From assembly GCA_963402885.1 (NCBI GenBank), contig OY727099.1, positions 26,183,001-26,247,000 on the forward strand: 64,000 nt of DNA, given 5' to 3'. Below are positions 1-11,984 of this stretch, one piece after another. This DNA is from Antedon bifida. Taxonomy: Eukaryota; Echinodermata; Crinoidea; Comatulida; Antedonidae. The stretch's first letter is position 1. Each line of letters starts with the position of its first letter. A program made the position numbers and the translations under genes. Below the pieces are notes generated by a model. That model saw only the letters and a list, made by a program, of their open reading frames with translations. It made no database searches and was not told the origin of the DNA.

Positions 1-337
1 AAAATTCGAGGTGTGTATACCCCCAACCCCCACTGCCAACAACCAAAATTTGAGGTGGCTAGTTATATATACCCTCACTGTCATCATAGCGATACCATGC
101 TGTCATCATGTTAACTGGACTTCAAGGAAGAACAATGTACAAATATTGAAATATTGAACAGTAGAAAGAGTGCCTGAATTGGGAGCACTGCAGAGAAGCA
201 TGTAGTTGAAAAGTGTAAAATCTCTACAGTAAGTCCACAGTGCCATGAGCAGCAAAAATATTGAAATGGTGTATATACATGATGGACCTGATCATTATCA
301 GTACCATTATCAAGGTGGGTGTATAAGAGACACTTAC
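1..337. other. intronic/flanking DNA of the reductase gene
   Basis: This stretch lies downstream of a splice donor on the minus strand and should be intron of the glutathionyl-hydroquinone reductase gene. The next expected exon (protein after Trp-Ile-Tyr-Pro) was not seen here. Positions 110-150 match the 3' end of the LINE fragment found at 4985-5307. Confidence 0.5.
110..150 (+). repeat. short LINE 3'-UTR fragment
   Basis: About 40 bases, beginning GTTAACTGGACTTCAAGG, match the 3' untranslated end of the LINE remnant at 5223-5263. This is a severely truncated second copy or an internal fragment. No coding part is attached. Confidence 0.55.
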
Positions 338-3300
338 GGGTAGATCCAGCTATTCAATTCTTCAATTTCTTCACGTAAATTCTCTGGATAGAAGTCTAGC
401 TTTCGTTGTTTGTCCGTCTTGCACAATTCTTGGAAGCTGCTGTTAAACATGCGTATAATTTCTGACGATTCGTTATTCACGATTGTTGAAGTTTTTTTGT
501 CCCACAAACACGGAACAGTAACAGCGCCAGAGTATCCTACAAAATTTATATTATAATATATTTTTATTTTGAATGGACTGAAAAAAAAGTATTTGGTTTA
601 CGTACACAATAAAAAGTGCCGAACCAAAAAGAGTAATGGCATTTCAACCCTTCTGCCATCTAATATAAATATCAACATAGTTTTCAACTTTTAGTTAAAA
701 AAATATGTCCTTTGAATTAAACTTTTATTAACATTTATTGACACATTTTTTTTCCTTATTATATTTAAATGCTTTAACAGCATTCCTAAACATTGGCTAT
801 TTTATCTTTAAAAAAAATTTGTGATGGTTTGTGGAATTTTGGTAAAACTCAATTCAAACATTTATTTCTCAACTGTAATAGATTATAATTTTAAACAGTT
901 AATCTGAGTAAATTAAGAGAGGCAAAATCCCAGAAAGCAAAAGCTTGAGAAGGGCTTCACAGAAACATAATCCTAATAATTATTCCAATGAACAATTTGA
1001 AAGTGGAAAAAATGAGCAGGTTGTGATAGGCTAACATAGAAAAAATCTGTACAATAGTTCAGGGTTGCTGTAGTCAGAAAGTTTAGGCAATTCATCTGCA
1101 GTGATTGGAGGAAATTCAAAGGAAGGGATAATAGGGAATTTCTTCAAAACATTTAAAATTCTACATCGACATGTCAAATACATGGGACAGCTATCTGTAC
1201 AGAAATCAGGAAACTTGATGCGTTTAGGAAGTTGCTATTAATTGACACAGGGTTTCTTTGGGGCTTTTTGCTATTAAAATCTTGGCAAACATGACAATAG
1301 ATACGAATGCTCGCAGCAAAATTTGCTCTTTTTTGCACGTTTTTGCTCTCAATTTGTAATTTCTTCCGGGGGAACAAGTTGATTAATTAAGATATATCTG
1401 TCTAGGAGATGCATCCTTAAACTGATGCCAAATTATGAATATACAGTTACGAAATTTATTACAGAATCTGACATTTTTAAATGTAATTATAGTTTTGGCA
1501 AAATGGGAATTTTTGAGAAAAAAAAATACACATACTGAATATGACATTTTCTTGTAAATATTATAAATCAACAGAATGAAAAATGCTATGACAGTATGTG
1601 AAGCGCCGCTCATAATGAGCTCATCTTAGAAATGTGCGCTATAAAAGACTTGTTAATCTTAAATTCTTTAGTTAAAAAGTTTTTCCAGGGAAAAGAATGG
1701 GGTAAGGTAAGAGAGGAAAAGATGGGTTAAAAGGGAGGAAAAATATTGGAAAGGGAAAGTTCTTGAAAACTTACCTGGTTCAACTTTTTGGTAGATTTCT
1801 CGCATATACTGTGCATTGTTGAGATTGTCAAGAGTACACTTTGGCTTCTAATAATACAAAATAAAGGAAAAAATTCTAGTAACATAAATCATTTGAAACC
1901 AGATGAATTGTTCTCGAGAATAACATATGTAATCTTGAAATAATTTCATTTGGATCCTAATATTACAAAAGAGAATTTGTTAGTACTTTCGATCTATTAG
2001 ATCAACAACAAAGAAAAATTCTTAACAAAGGTGTACAGTGTTAGAGACACTGTGTAGCATAGATGTCAAAATTTGGGTATATTCCTATAAATGTATTGTT
2101 TAGGCCTACAATGTGGATTTGAACCTACACTTTCACATGGCACAATGATTATACACCTAGAGGATTTGTAGAAAACTTGATAATTTCTTAAATAAAAATG
2201 ATATATTTTAAAAACCCTGAAGCAACAAGGGTAACTTAAATAAGAAAAAAATAACAATAAGAAAGAGGCATCTGACAGAAATCTGTTGATCCGCTTAGGA
2301 AAAAGCGAAAGAAAAACATAATTTTTTTTAATCCCAGGCCTAGAAATTTAAGGTCAATTTGAACGGGATAAAAATCCATTCCACATGTTTCATTTCCACG
2401 ACAACAATCAAACAAGAAAGTGGAATAATTTTACAAAAAGTTTGTGGTAACTGCATAGATGGAAGCATCCAAAGCGTGATGGATTCTGGGAAAGGCCGCA
2501 AACAATGTCAAAGGTCGCAAATTTGCGATGATTGACATCTCCAGATGGTTTTTATCAAGTTCCAGGTGTATGTATTTGATGAGGATATCCGGTTTGGAGT
2601 TAGTCCTACAGGACCAAAAAAATACAAACCATACAAGGTATCTTCAACGAGTTAAAAATTCCACAACAACACCCATCATAAAAGATTAGCTATTCTATGA
2701 AAAATCGCAAAATAACACTCGATCTATTAGAAAAGATTAGATATTCTTTCTATGAAAAATGAAAAAAAAAACATACTAATGTATCTACTATTCTATGAAA
2801 AATAGCAAATTACAACAATTATCTACCAGAAAACATTTTTGTGAACATCAACACTACAAAAAAAAAGTTATTTTGTGAAAAATAATTCTTACAGTAACAA
2901 GAAAACATTTAATGTGATTGATTTTATAATAAAAACATAATAATTACTGGATTTATTTCAAATGGTGCACATGTTATTTCTCAAATTAAAAATATGATAC
3001 CAACAGTTACAATGTAGCTGCCTTTTATGTAAAAGAGAAGCAATGCATTCTGGGAAACGATTCACAACTTGAAGGAGGACTGGATTTAAAATTAGGATTA
3101 AATTCTTATAATATAACAAGATTATTTTGACAAGTAAACTGCATAATTTTACAATGCAAAAAGCATAGGATAATTGGTATGATCAGGCGGCTTAGACTAG
3201 AGGTGGTAAAGGGGTTTGATGAACTTAGTACAACTCCTTGGGCTATCCAAATACATAAATATGACAAAAATAAACAGAATATGAGCGAAGGCCATTTAAA

Positions 3301-4582
3301 ATTAACCATTACCATGCCAATAGAATGAGTAAAATTTAAATAAACAAGACAAATCCGGAAGGAAGTGAAATAAAAATTGTTGTGGCGTGAGGAATTGAAC
3401 GAATTTAGGAAGAGCGTATAGAAAACTGGCGCAATGCTACAGTATATAGCTTGACCCTTAAAATAACACGCTTACTGTAGTAATATATTATGGGATCAGA
3501 AATGAGGAAAATTGGCGTCAGTTGCAAATTACACTTATTAATGTATTTCTGCTATTTAGCAGCAGGTGGTTGCACCAGTATTTGCACAATTTAATTTCAA
3601 CAATAATTTTAACTGTATATTAGAGTACTTATATATTTTTTAAAAATTTAATGAGGGTGATCCATCCAGCAATTGCTGATCATTAGGGACTCTCAGAGGT
3701 TCACACGACAAACATATACATATTAGATGCTCTACATAAACAAAGTCTTATTACAAGTCTTTGGGAGTGGAGTTGTACTTTTGTCCTTAGAAAAAATCCT
3801 GACATGTGATGGGACTTAAACCCAGGACCCTTGGAGTGTAGCCAAGCATCATAACCACCAAGCCACAACTCCACTCCACTCCTAATTTATATTATATAAT
3901 TGCATTTCAAGAGTTTAATGATTAGGTAAATTTTTAAAATATTATAAACAAACACACAAATAAACAGCCATACATCTATACAGAGGTAACATCCTAGGTG
4001 AGGGTAAAAAATAAAATAAAACTTTTGGGGAAAAAACTGTTTATAATTGGGAAGGTCAACATTAAGAAGAAAGAATTAGAAAGTTTAAAATACAAAAAAT
4101 GTTTTCGTCTGGTTTTATATTAACTATCTGTATACAATTCTTCAAGTTAAGCCAGTGATAGATATGTACGTATTGTCAACAAATCTTCATCTGGCAATGA
4201 TGTTTGCTAGGAGTTTAACGTAAAGAAATCTGTACAGACAAATTTTGATTGTGATAACAATGTTATATTAATAATAATAATTTTAGTGTCAACTGCATTA
4301 ATGTTATTTAATTATCTTTAACTAACATAAATGCAGTTGACACTTAAGTTATAAAATGAATATAACATGATAAATGTAATAATAGATAGAATAGAAGATA
4401 AACCTTATCAGTAAAATTCCATCCCTTTGGTCCTATAAGCCAGTCAACAACAGTGTATGAAATCACGTCTTCCAGACCTTTCAACTTGCGCATAATAAGC
4501 GTGCGGTGAGCCCACGGACACGCCAGTGATACGTACAGATGGTAACGATTTGGCTCCGCTTTGAACCCACTAGAACCATCAG
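338..4582 (-). CDS. glutathionyl-hydroquinone reductase (Xi-class GST, YqjG/ECM4 family), partial, three internal exons
   Basis: Enzymes of this family use glutathione and a catalytic cysteine to reduce glutathionyl-hydroquinones. Three minus-strand exons join in frame: 4582-4404, 1847-1775 and 536-338, each with AG acceptor and GT donor. The first carries YHLYVSLACPWAHRTLI, holding the family's catalytic Cys-Pro-Trp motif; the second reads LDNLNNAQYMREIYQKVEP; the third reads YSGAVTVPCLWDKK, then IVNNESSEIIRMFN and EELNSWIYP, all hallmarks of the thioredoxin-like N-terminal domain and its SNAIL/TRAIL-type Asn-Glu-Ser glutathione contact. The start exon(s) were not found upstream, and the C-terminal all-helical half should lie beyond base 1. 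Large introns (about 2.6 and 1.2 kb) hold a SINE and a fold-back repeat. Family assignment is firm; the cellular role in this animal is inferred. Confidence 0.9.
3648..3880 (-). repeat. tRNA-derived SINE (family 1)
   Basis: On the minus strand the head reads like a degenerate tRNA: GTGGCTTGGTGGTTATGATG (A-box-like), then GGTCCTGGGTTTAAGTCCC (B-box-like). The body ends with a segment shared with 61340-61400 (GGTGATCCATC, GCAATTGCTGATCATT). Related copies lie at 58895-59106 and 61790-62006. It sits inside an intron of the reductase gene. Confidence 0.65.
4251..4376. repeat. fold-back inverted repeat
   Basis: Two imperfect arms of about 55-60 bases face each other. The best part is AGTGTCAACTGCATTAATG near 4285 against ATAAATGCAGTTGACACTT near 4328, and the outer arms share ATGTTATATT. 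This is typical of a small palindromic non-autonomous element. It lies about 30 bases downstream of the CPWAHR exon on the minus strand. Confidence 0.5.
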
Positions 4583-4984
4583 CTGTAATTTAAAAAAGAA
4601 AAATGAGTAAAGATATATCCGCAAAACATGAAAAACAAATAAAAAAAATAAATAAAATCAAACTTTGAATAGGTAAGTTTGTAGTTATTCATTAGCCAAA
4701 AATGAATAAAAATAATATTTTGAAATAAATGGTTGCATTTAACCATAAACAGACAATATATGTATTTTTTCTTTGAATTACATTTTTTTTCAGTGAATAA
4801 CTATTATGCTACATTAAAATGGCATATTTAACAAACAAATTAAAAAAAAAATGTTTAGGGAGACAATATATCTTTAATGCTTACAAACAAAACTAAATAC
4901 ATAACAACAATCTGAAATATAATTGCTTTCATTTGTCCATAAATTTGAATGTGATCACCATTAAACATTAAGCAAATCGAAAAA

Positions 4985-5307
4985 CACTTTAGTCTTACCA
5001 AAATGGCATAATGATTCTGGTAAAAGAACATTTCAATACCACTCAGTCAAACTCTGGAATAATCTTTCACCAGATATTCGCAGCTCTATAAATTCATTAA
5101 CTTTGCAATCGTTTAAAAATTTGATCTAACTGTATTTTTCTCTTGCTTCTTGTGATATTGTAGTCTTTAAAAACGTTTTCATAATTTTCCATTTTTATTG
5201 TTTATATTTGTAATTTGTAAGTGTTAACTGGACTTCAAGGAAGAACAATGTACAAATATTGAATGAATATCCAGAATAAAGAAAGATTTCTATCTATCTA
5301 TCTATTA
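4985..5307 (+). mobile_element. 5'-truncated LINE, 3' end
   Basis: The plus-strand reading frame ends FQYHSVKLWNNLSPDIRSSI, then LTLQSFKNLI and a stop at about 5130. This is the standard C-terminus of many CR1/L2-like non-LTR retrotransposon polyproteins (family assignment approximate). A short 3'UTR follows and ends in (TCTA)n at 5291-5306. Only the extreme 3' end is present, as expected of 5' truncation on insertion. A fragment of the same 3'UTR occurs at 110-150. Confidence 0.75.
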
Positions 5308-5735
5308 ACAGTGATAGTGAAAAAATGAAATTTTCAATCATTCTATGAAAAAAGACATTTGTGGGCGGAACAACACAATACAATAAAAACCACAAATGTT
5401 GTTTAATGGGCCTAACTGTTGTTTTTGTGTTTGGATTGACTAACTAATTGTTTAATAAAGATCCGTAAATTGAGATAAGTGTGTGGGAGTAATTGATAGT
5501 TTGTACAAAACTTTAGCTAGTGAACTCAAAAACAATAACTGACATTACAATAACTGACATTTCAATGACTGTCAGCATTCTAGTACAAACGGAAGAATGT
5601 TTATCATTAAAATAAAAAGTATACAAGAAGACAGAGTTCTGTGTAGGAAGGTTGTACTTCTGAACAATTATGTTTAGGATGTTATTGTTTTATTAGCATG
5701 CTAATATTACACTTAATAGGGATATGCTTGTTTTT

Positions 5736-5930
5736 AAAGTTTAACAGTGGATATCAATCATTTGGTTGTGGTTTCATAACATGTAGTACAATTTTTTTTT
5801 TTCAATTAAAGTTTAACAGTGGATATCATTTGGTTGTGATTTCATAACATGTCAGTACATTTTTTTTTTTAAATTAAAGTTTAAGAGTAGATATCATTTG
5901 GTTATGATTTCATAACATGTAGTACAATTG
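5736..5930. repeat. three-copy direct repeat, about 60-70 bp unit
   Basis: Three tandem copies begin AAAGTTTAACAGTGGATATC and run through TTGGTTGTG and TTTCATAACATGTAGTACA to an oligo-T tract. Copies differ by few substitutions and by T-tract length. Confidence 0.7.
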
Positions 5931-6195
5931 CATGACAATGCTGATTCATACTAAAATATCTGAGTTTATATATTTTGCAGTGGCAGTTCCGCAGATGTTG
6001 AGATAGTGGAGACCCATAAAAATAAATCAAATTATGTTTAACACTACTAAATCAATCAGTTTTTATTCATTTGAATATCAAATGCAGCAAAGAGAATACG
6101 GATTTAAAAGGTTTTTATGGTTTTTGATTGAATTTGGTCTCGACCGTCAAATATCGGTTTGAAAACTGTTTCCATAGAGTAATTTTCGACATTTT

Positions 6196-6330
6196 ACCTT
6201 TCACACTTTATATGGTAGTGATGTGCCAAATGATATGCCTAAATATGGTAGTGATATGACATCATCATGTCCATATATGGGCACATCACATTTTTTTGTC
6301 ATATAAAGTTTGATAGACAGAGCTTTCTGA
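6196..6330. mobile_element. MITE copy 1 (GATGTGCCC family)
   Basis: This copy carries ATGGTAGTGATATGACATC, a CATCATGTCCATATATGGGC block, and a right end AAGTTTGATAGACAGAGCTT. It belongs to the inverted-repeat family best preserved at 39669-39832. The left terminal repeat is eroded. Confidence 0.7.
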
Positions 6331-7029
6331 AGGATTAGTGAACTTTGAGTGAGTGACATTTAGAATTGTCAGGTTTATGTAGATTATAATAATGAGAAGG
6401 ATATTGTCAACTATTACAGTACTTCTCTTTTGGCATGTTTAAAACCACACTTTAATTGAATAATAGCAAAGAATAGCACATGTGAAATGAAACATGGTCT
6501 AAAAGTGCAATTGCTATGTTCCGACCGAAAACACTCATACGATACTAAATAAATTTGGACATTTTCAATAGCGATTCCTAAAAGTTCATGAACTAAAATG
6601 GCCTTTAAAGTTTGAATACTTTGAACAATTTGCCAGAGAAATACCTTCAATTACATAAAAGGAATATAAAATTAGGAAACTGAGATTGTTTCCTGTTGCT
6701 TGCGAACTGTGTCATCGTAGGTAGAGCTGAAAAACAAGAGAGTGACAGTGGTTGTTTTTTGGCTGTGGTTGGTGGAAACCTTGGTTTAATAGGCGTTGAA
6801 TCTACTGTCATCTGTCAACGTAGAAAAACCTGGAGGAAATACGTCTGACCTCAAGGGGAACAACTACATGGCTTTAGCTCAGGCTTCAGAGCATTCAAAC
6901 AACGTCTGACTCATACTTCATTTCGAGATAAACTGCCGATGTAAACGCACATACAAGAACTTGCAGCGGCGGACCAACTATAACGTTTTTGTTCGGAATT
7001 CTCCTGGGTCTGTGAAGTGAAAGAACGCA
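6331..7029. promoter_or_regulatory. upstream region of the first three-Ig receptor
   Basis: There is no convincing gene. Base composition becomes less AT-rich from about 6680 to the start codon at 7030, as expected for a 5'UTR/promoter. The missing first exon(s) of the minus-strand reductase gene could also lie here but were not recognised. Confidence 0.3.
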
Positions 7030-8325
7030 ATGTATCGTAGGATTATTTATACTTGGATTGTACTCACACTGATGGCATCTGTAACAACATTAGTGGATGC
7101 TTTACATTTAGAAATTTTAAATCAGCCGCAGGATAAAATAATTCCAGAGAACAGAAAGATTAAACTATCATGTCGTGTCTCACATCTTACCAACAAATAT
7201 ACCGTGGAATGGTATAAAGGAGATCAGATGATAACGAGTGGACGTAATATTACGGCAATTAAAGATAAGAAGCGATTTGTTATTTTTGGAGACTTATCTA
7301 AAGGACAGTATAATCTTAGAATTCAAAATGCACAGCGGGCCGATGCTGGGAATTACACGTGTCATGTATACAGAACACTAGATCGGATGCTTATGTTAAA
7401 ATCACGTACGTCTTTTGTACAAGTGGCGTACCTCCCAAAGGCGGACAAATACCCAGAGTGCATTCGAGGAGAAAGCGAAAGTGGAATACGAGAAAATGAG
7501 ATAGTTCCGTTATGCTTCTCCCAGGTCGGTACACCTCCTATACATCTTGACCTTGTGGATCACCTCGGTAAAGTTTATCAAGATGGCGTTTATTTGGATT
7601 ATTCGTACAAGCCTTCGTTTGTTTACTTGTTCGTCAACATCACACGCAAACTTGAAGGATTTGTATTTCGTTGTCGCGCCAGGTCAACACATTTTCGAAA
7701 TTATGAAGTTTCATGTTTACTGGGATATATAAATGTTGTCAAAGAACCTTACATTGAATCTGTACAACCATCTGTAAGCATTGGAGGGGATGCCACATAT
7801 CTATGCAAAGGGGAATCAAACCTGCCTATTTTAGAATATACATGGCAAGTACAGCCGAGTATCAGCACAAATAGAATTTCATATTTTGATGATAACAGAA
7901 TGATTACGATATCTGAAATATCTGAAAGTGATGATAACAAACTTATTTCATGTTATGTGAGAACAAAAGCAGGTATATCAATGGCAACAACACGCCTTAC
8001 AATTCAAAAAATAAAAACACTTAAAATAGTGGAACAATTGAGCACTTCAGAAATTCAGACAGTAACTAACACAATACTAAATACTACAAACAGGACTTTA
8101 TTTACAGAAAAAACATTATATTCTTTACCAGATGTTCCAATTTCTAATTTAAAAACTTCTGAAGGTGGTATACTTTTCATAGCATTATCTGCAATAATAA
8201 TTTTTCAGTTTATGATATATTTAATTGCGTGTCACTGCATTTGTTTTAAGACAAAGACCGGAGTTAAATTGCCCATTGAAACAGAATTCCAAGTGACTGA
8301 CAGTACACCATCTAATCCGGTTTGA
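7030..8325 (+). CDS. three-Ig single-pass membrane protein, intronless coding region, short tail
   Basis: This is a 431-residue type I membrane protein encoded by one uninterrupted exon. A hydrophobic signal peptide covers residues 1-24. Three Ig-like domains follow, with cysteine pairs near C48-C111 (with Trp61 and an ADAGNYTC motif), C162-C215 and C259-C308. A Thr/Asn-rich linker leads to one membrane span at about 380-403. The cytoplasmic tail is only about 28 residues and has no tyrosine, so it either acts as an adhesion/decoy molecule or signals through a partner. An AATAAA lies at 8368, 43 bases past the stop. Domain layout resembles the protein at 44761-46050, but that one has a tyrosine-bearing tail. 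No orthologue is recognised; an immune or adhesion role is inference from architecture. Confidence 0.88.
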   Translation: MYRRIIYTWIVLTLMASVTTLVDALHLEILNQPQDKIIPENRKIKLSCRVSHLTNKYTVEWYKGDQMITSGRNITAIKDKKRFVIFGDLSKGQYNLRIQNAQRADAGNYTCHVYRTLDRMLMLKSRTSFVQVAYLPKADKYPECIRGESESGIRENEIVPLCFSQVGTPPIHLDLVDHLGKVYQDGVYLDYSYKPSFVYLFVNITRKLEGFVFRCRARSTHFRNYEVSCLLGYINVVKEPYIESVQPSVSIGGDATYLCKGESNLPILEYTWQVQPSISTNRISYFDDNRMITISEISESDDNKLISCYVRTKAGISMATTRLTIQKIKTLKIVEQLSTSEIQTVTNTILNTTNRTLFTEKTLYSLPDVPISNLKTSEGGILFIALSAIIIFQFMIYLIACHCICFKTKTGVKLPIETEFQVTDSTPSNPV

Positions 8326-8373
8326 ACAATGCATCATGTAGGAAATGTTTAATTACCAATTTCTGGCAATAAA

Positions 8374-9133
8374 AACATTTTTTACTTCATTAACAAAATG
8401 TGACCCTGAATTTTGAGCAGAGAACTTCAATGATGATATCGTTGGATGACAAAGAACTCTGGAACAGTCAATACCTACAATAATATGCAATAATCTGGAA
8501 AAATAACAAACTAAACAAGGAATATAACAAGATATAACATCATTTTTGTTTTTAATATCAATTATTCCTTTATAACTTAATTAAATAATTTCTATAAGGA
8601 AATACCTTACAATACTTATAGTTGTTACGTAACAGATTTCATTTAAATATTTATGCATTAATCATTTCTAAGGAAATGTGTTTATAATATGTTTTAATGT
8701 TATATAATGTGCTGTAACAATGAGTGACTCGCTGTATGGTAATAGGAAGCAGGACAAACGTAAACAAACCATTAAGAGGTTTAATGAAAGGCGTTATGAT
8801 ACGAGAAAAGAATAAGGTGGTCACGAAAACGAGAATCTTTACAGTGAAAAAATGAATGGGATAGAGAAATTTTAAAATCATTCTTTATTTCAAATAAAAA
8901 ACATCAGAATGTAACAAACATCCCAGGTCATAGCTTGGAAGAGCATATGAAGGGAAAAACAAGATAATTACAAAACAGTTAAAATAACAAGGTATAAATA
9001 GTAGAAAACTGCCTTTCTCTAATTTGATTGGTGATATCTAAATACTGACTGAATGAATGTGTGTGAGTGTAATACATTATTGTTTCGAATCCCTAAAATA
9101 CATTAAAATATTCATGGTGTACTAAGATATTTA
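8374..9133. other. no gene seen
   Basis: AT-rich spacer after the polyadenylation signal of the first three-Ig gene. I see no supported coding region or named repeat. Confidence 0.5.
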
Positions 9134-9286
9134 AAGCTCTGTTTACACTATCAAATTTGACAAAAAAATGTGATGTGCCAATGGACATGATGATGTCATA
9201 TCATTACCATATTTGAAAATATCTACCATATTGGGCACATCACACATTTTTTTGTAAAACTAGTTTGGTAGTGTAGACAGAGCTAA
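9134..9286. mobile_element. MITE copy 2
   Basis: Both ends are present: AGCTCTGTTTACACTATCAA at the left and TTTGGTAGTGTAGACAGAGC at the right. Internal ATGTGATGTGCC and ATGGACATGATGATGTCATA blocks match the family. Confidence 0.8.
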
Positions 9287-10756
9287 AGATTACATCCATT
9301 TTTGAAAGTTGAATGTGTTCTTTTTTTTTTAAATAAAAAACATGTGTTCTGAAGCCAAAGTTCTGAAATCAGACATCTTATGAGAGCATCCTTCTAAGTT
9401 GTGTTGTTGAGGTATGAGTGTTGCCAGGGAGTGAGTGATGTCGGCAGCCGAGAATGGAAAACTCAGGTGATCTGTGTGTCACGTCCTTTGTGAATTGATT
9501 TTGAGAAAACAAATCGTCAGGCTGGTAAACAAAAAGTTACCAAAATATGAAATTTAACCAGAAAATTGTGACGAAACAGTGGTAAAAATGAATATAATGT
9601 GGAGATGTAGGAAAACATTTTTTATTTTGCCAAACAGGATTTATATATTAAACGGTGGATAACAATATTAAACTGAATAAAAAATAACAAAAATGTTATA
9701 AAACAACTTTAAATAATATCAATACTAATACACAGTTTAGTTTGGACATTAAAGTCTTATTATTTGCAAATCAATAACATAATGTATTTATATTAGTAAA
9801 CATGTTAAAACAAAGTCTATTTTATACATTTTTGTTCAAAATATTTCTCTGACTACTGTTGATTGTTGATTAGTTAGTTGTGTGCCATGATTTAAAGTTA
9901 CAAAGCCTACAAATTTATAGTGTTCTGCGATTGTGTTTCCGACAAAGAGTACTACTTTGAAACTTGCCTTGCATATTTTGAGAGAAATAGAAAGACTTGA
10001 ATTAAGTTACATTGAAACATTATTAGGCTACTTTTAATTTAATGGTACATTAAATAGTTAACATAAGGAATGTTATTTGGTACATAATAATGACTATGAA
10101 ACTGTATCTTGAATGTAAATAAAACATGTATATGATATTTAATTTAAATAAATTATATTGTGTAAATATTACAAATAAATAATATACAGTGAAACTATAC
10201 ATCTTGGTATGTTTGTCTTTGTGTAAAGGTTCGTCGTGTTTGCCTTCCTTTATTTGAGATTTTTAAAAGGACTTTCAGTGATGTCAGTAAATCATGAATA
10301 TTCATGAACAACATGAAATCAACCCAGTGAAAGAGAAGATGGCAAATTTATTATATAAATAGCAAAATATGTTTAACCACATGGAGATGGAAACTCACAT
10401 GTTTCAAATGAAATTGAGGTTCGGTAAATCATTTTTTCTTTAATATGTTGAAGATTTCAAAGTAAAAATTATTTAAAATTTTCCTATAAAAATGGTAAGA
10501 AATGATTTTAAACAGCAAAACCCAGTTACTGCGCATCTTAACATACAAAAGTGTGGTGCTTACATTTTTAGTATATTCTTCTGCCTGAAGTTTCAAATAA
10601 AACTTGTTGTTGGTATATTTTATAGCATATTGTACACACACCAATTTTGTATCAGCATAATAGTTTGTAAGCTATTAAAAAAGCAAGTAGTAGAGGAAAG
10701 TTAGGTGGATAGAAATGAAAAACAAGCGAAGTGAATCAAACACCCCAAGCAAAGGT
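9287..10756. other. no gene seen
   Basis: AT-rich spacer with only short spurious reading frames. A perfect palindrome CATGAATATTCATG occurs at 10293-10306 (listed separately). Confidence 0.45.
10293..10306. promoter_or_regulatory. POU-dimer-like palindrome CATGAATATTCATG
   Basis: Perfect 14-base palindrome whose core ATGAATATTCAT fits the MORE-type POU homodimer pattern ATG-A/C-ATAT-G/T-CAT. The same palindrome recurs upstream of receptor genes at 18814, 35691 (core only) and 44484. Function is inferred. Confidence 0.25.
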
Positions 10757-10886
10757 CTAAACTTTATGTGACAACAAAATGTGATGTGTCATATATGGAC
10801 CTGATGATGTCATATCACTACCATATTTGGGCATATCAGTACCATATTTGGGCACATCACACTTTTTTTTGTCAAACTAGTTTTGC
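10757..10886. mobile_element. MITE copy 3
   Basis: Contains AAACTTTATGTGACAA, CCTGATGATGTCATATCACT, two CACTACCATATTTGGGC-like internal repeats and GTCAAACTAGTTTTG. The terminal AGCTCTGTC arms are lost. Confidence 0.7.
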
Positions 10887-11984
10887 TTTAGAATTTCAAT
10901 GTGAAAATACAGTTGCATTATAAAGGGGAAAACAACACTGTTGCTCACTTCCAGTTTTGGTCAATTCTTTACGGATATGAATTGAATTTGTGTGAAAAAA
11001 AAACAAAACATGCAAATTGTGACGGATGTTTGCTACGTGATCGGATGTATGGAAGGATTGTCACATGACATCATTTGAACATTTCATTTAGGATTCATTC
11101 ATTGAAAACATGATTACACAGGTAATGTGAAATAATGCAATTTTAAGGAGTAAATATGATTTCTTATTGATTACCTTTATTTAAACTATCATTGACTTGA
11201 TATTTTATGTATTGTACAAATGCACTGTTCTTATTTTATGCTTTAACTTTCTTTTAAAAGATTCCTATTTCATAGTGGCTTACAAATAGAGGGCGCTATG
11301 TCAAATTTCCTTATTACCAGATCATATTGAATAACTGTAATATATGCTATGTTTTGTTTTAGTCTTTCTGTCACTAAACAAATCTTGTATAAAATTGAAA
11401 CTTTTTCTATTTTTCTACAGACGTATGATGTAAGTATAGGGTGATATAAAAAAAATTCCGCATCAGGGTCAAATGCAATAATCTACTTTATGTTCCTACA
11501 ATTCCTCATATGCTGTGTTTTGTTTCGGTCCTTGATGATTAATGACTAAGTTTTTAAAGAATATGAATATATAACAAAATAGTTACTATTCACTATAAAT
11601 TTATTCTTTCAATATTATGAATCAATCTTGTACTTGGTATCCTCTTACAATAAGCCAAACATTGAGGGAAAATATTTAACGTTTACTTTAAATGTATCTG
11701 TCTACTACTAATATTAATTTCTGACTTAGACTTTGAAAACTGAGATTTTAAACTTTTGTCTATTTTTTAACAGTACAGGTCTAAGTACCTTACTTTCAAA
11801 ACTATTATTTTATTATCAATACCGATAATCATATGCTTAAGTATAATCTGAGTATAAATCTATATATATATATATACTATTAACAAAACAAAAACAAATG
11901 GTTTGTGTTTAAAATGATGTTAAAGATAAGATATGAAATCTGTTTATTTTTACATTTTACTTTCATTTTAATGTTTAATTACAG
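10887..11984. other. no gene seen
   Basis: AT-rich spacer ahead of the receptor cluster. No coding exon or repeat could be supported; a short (TA)n run lies near 11862. Confidence 0.4.

Noticed and set aside
10429-10704. Short overlapping frames on both strands
   Set aside because: AT-rich sequence with random-looking content, no splice or homology signal.
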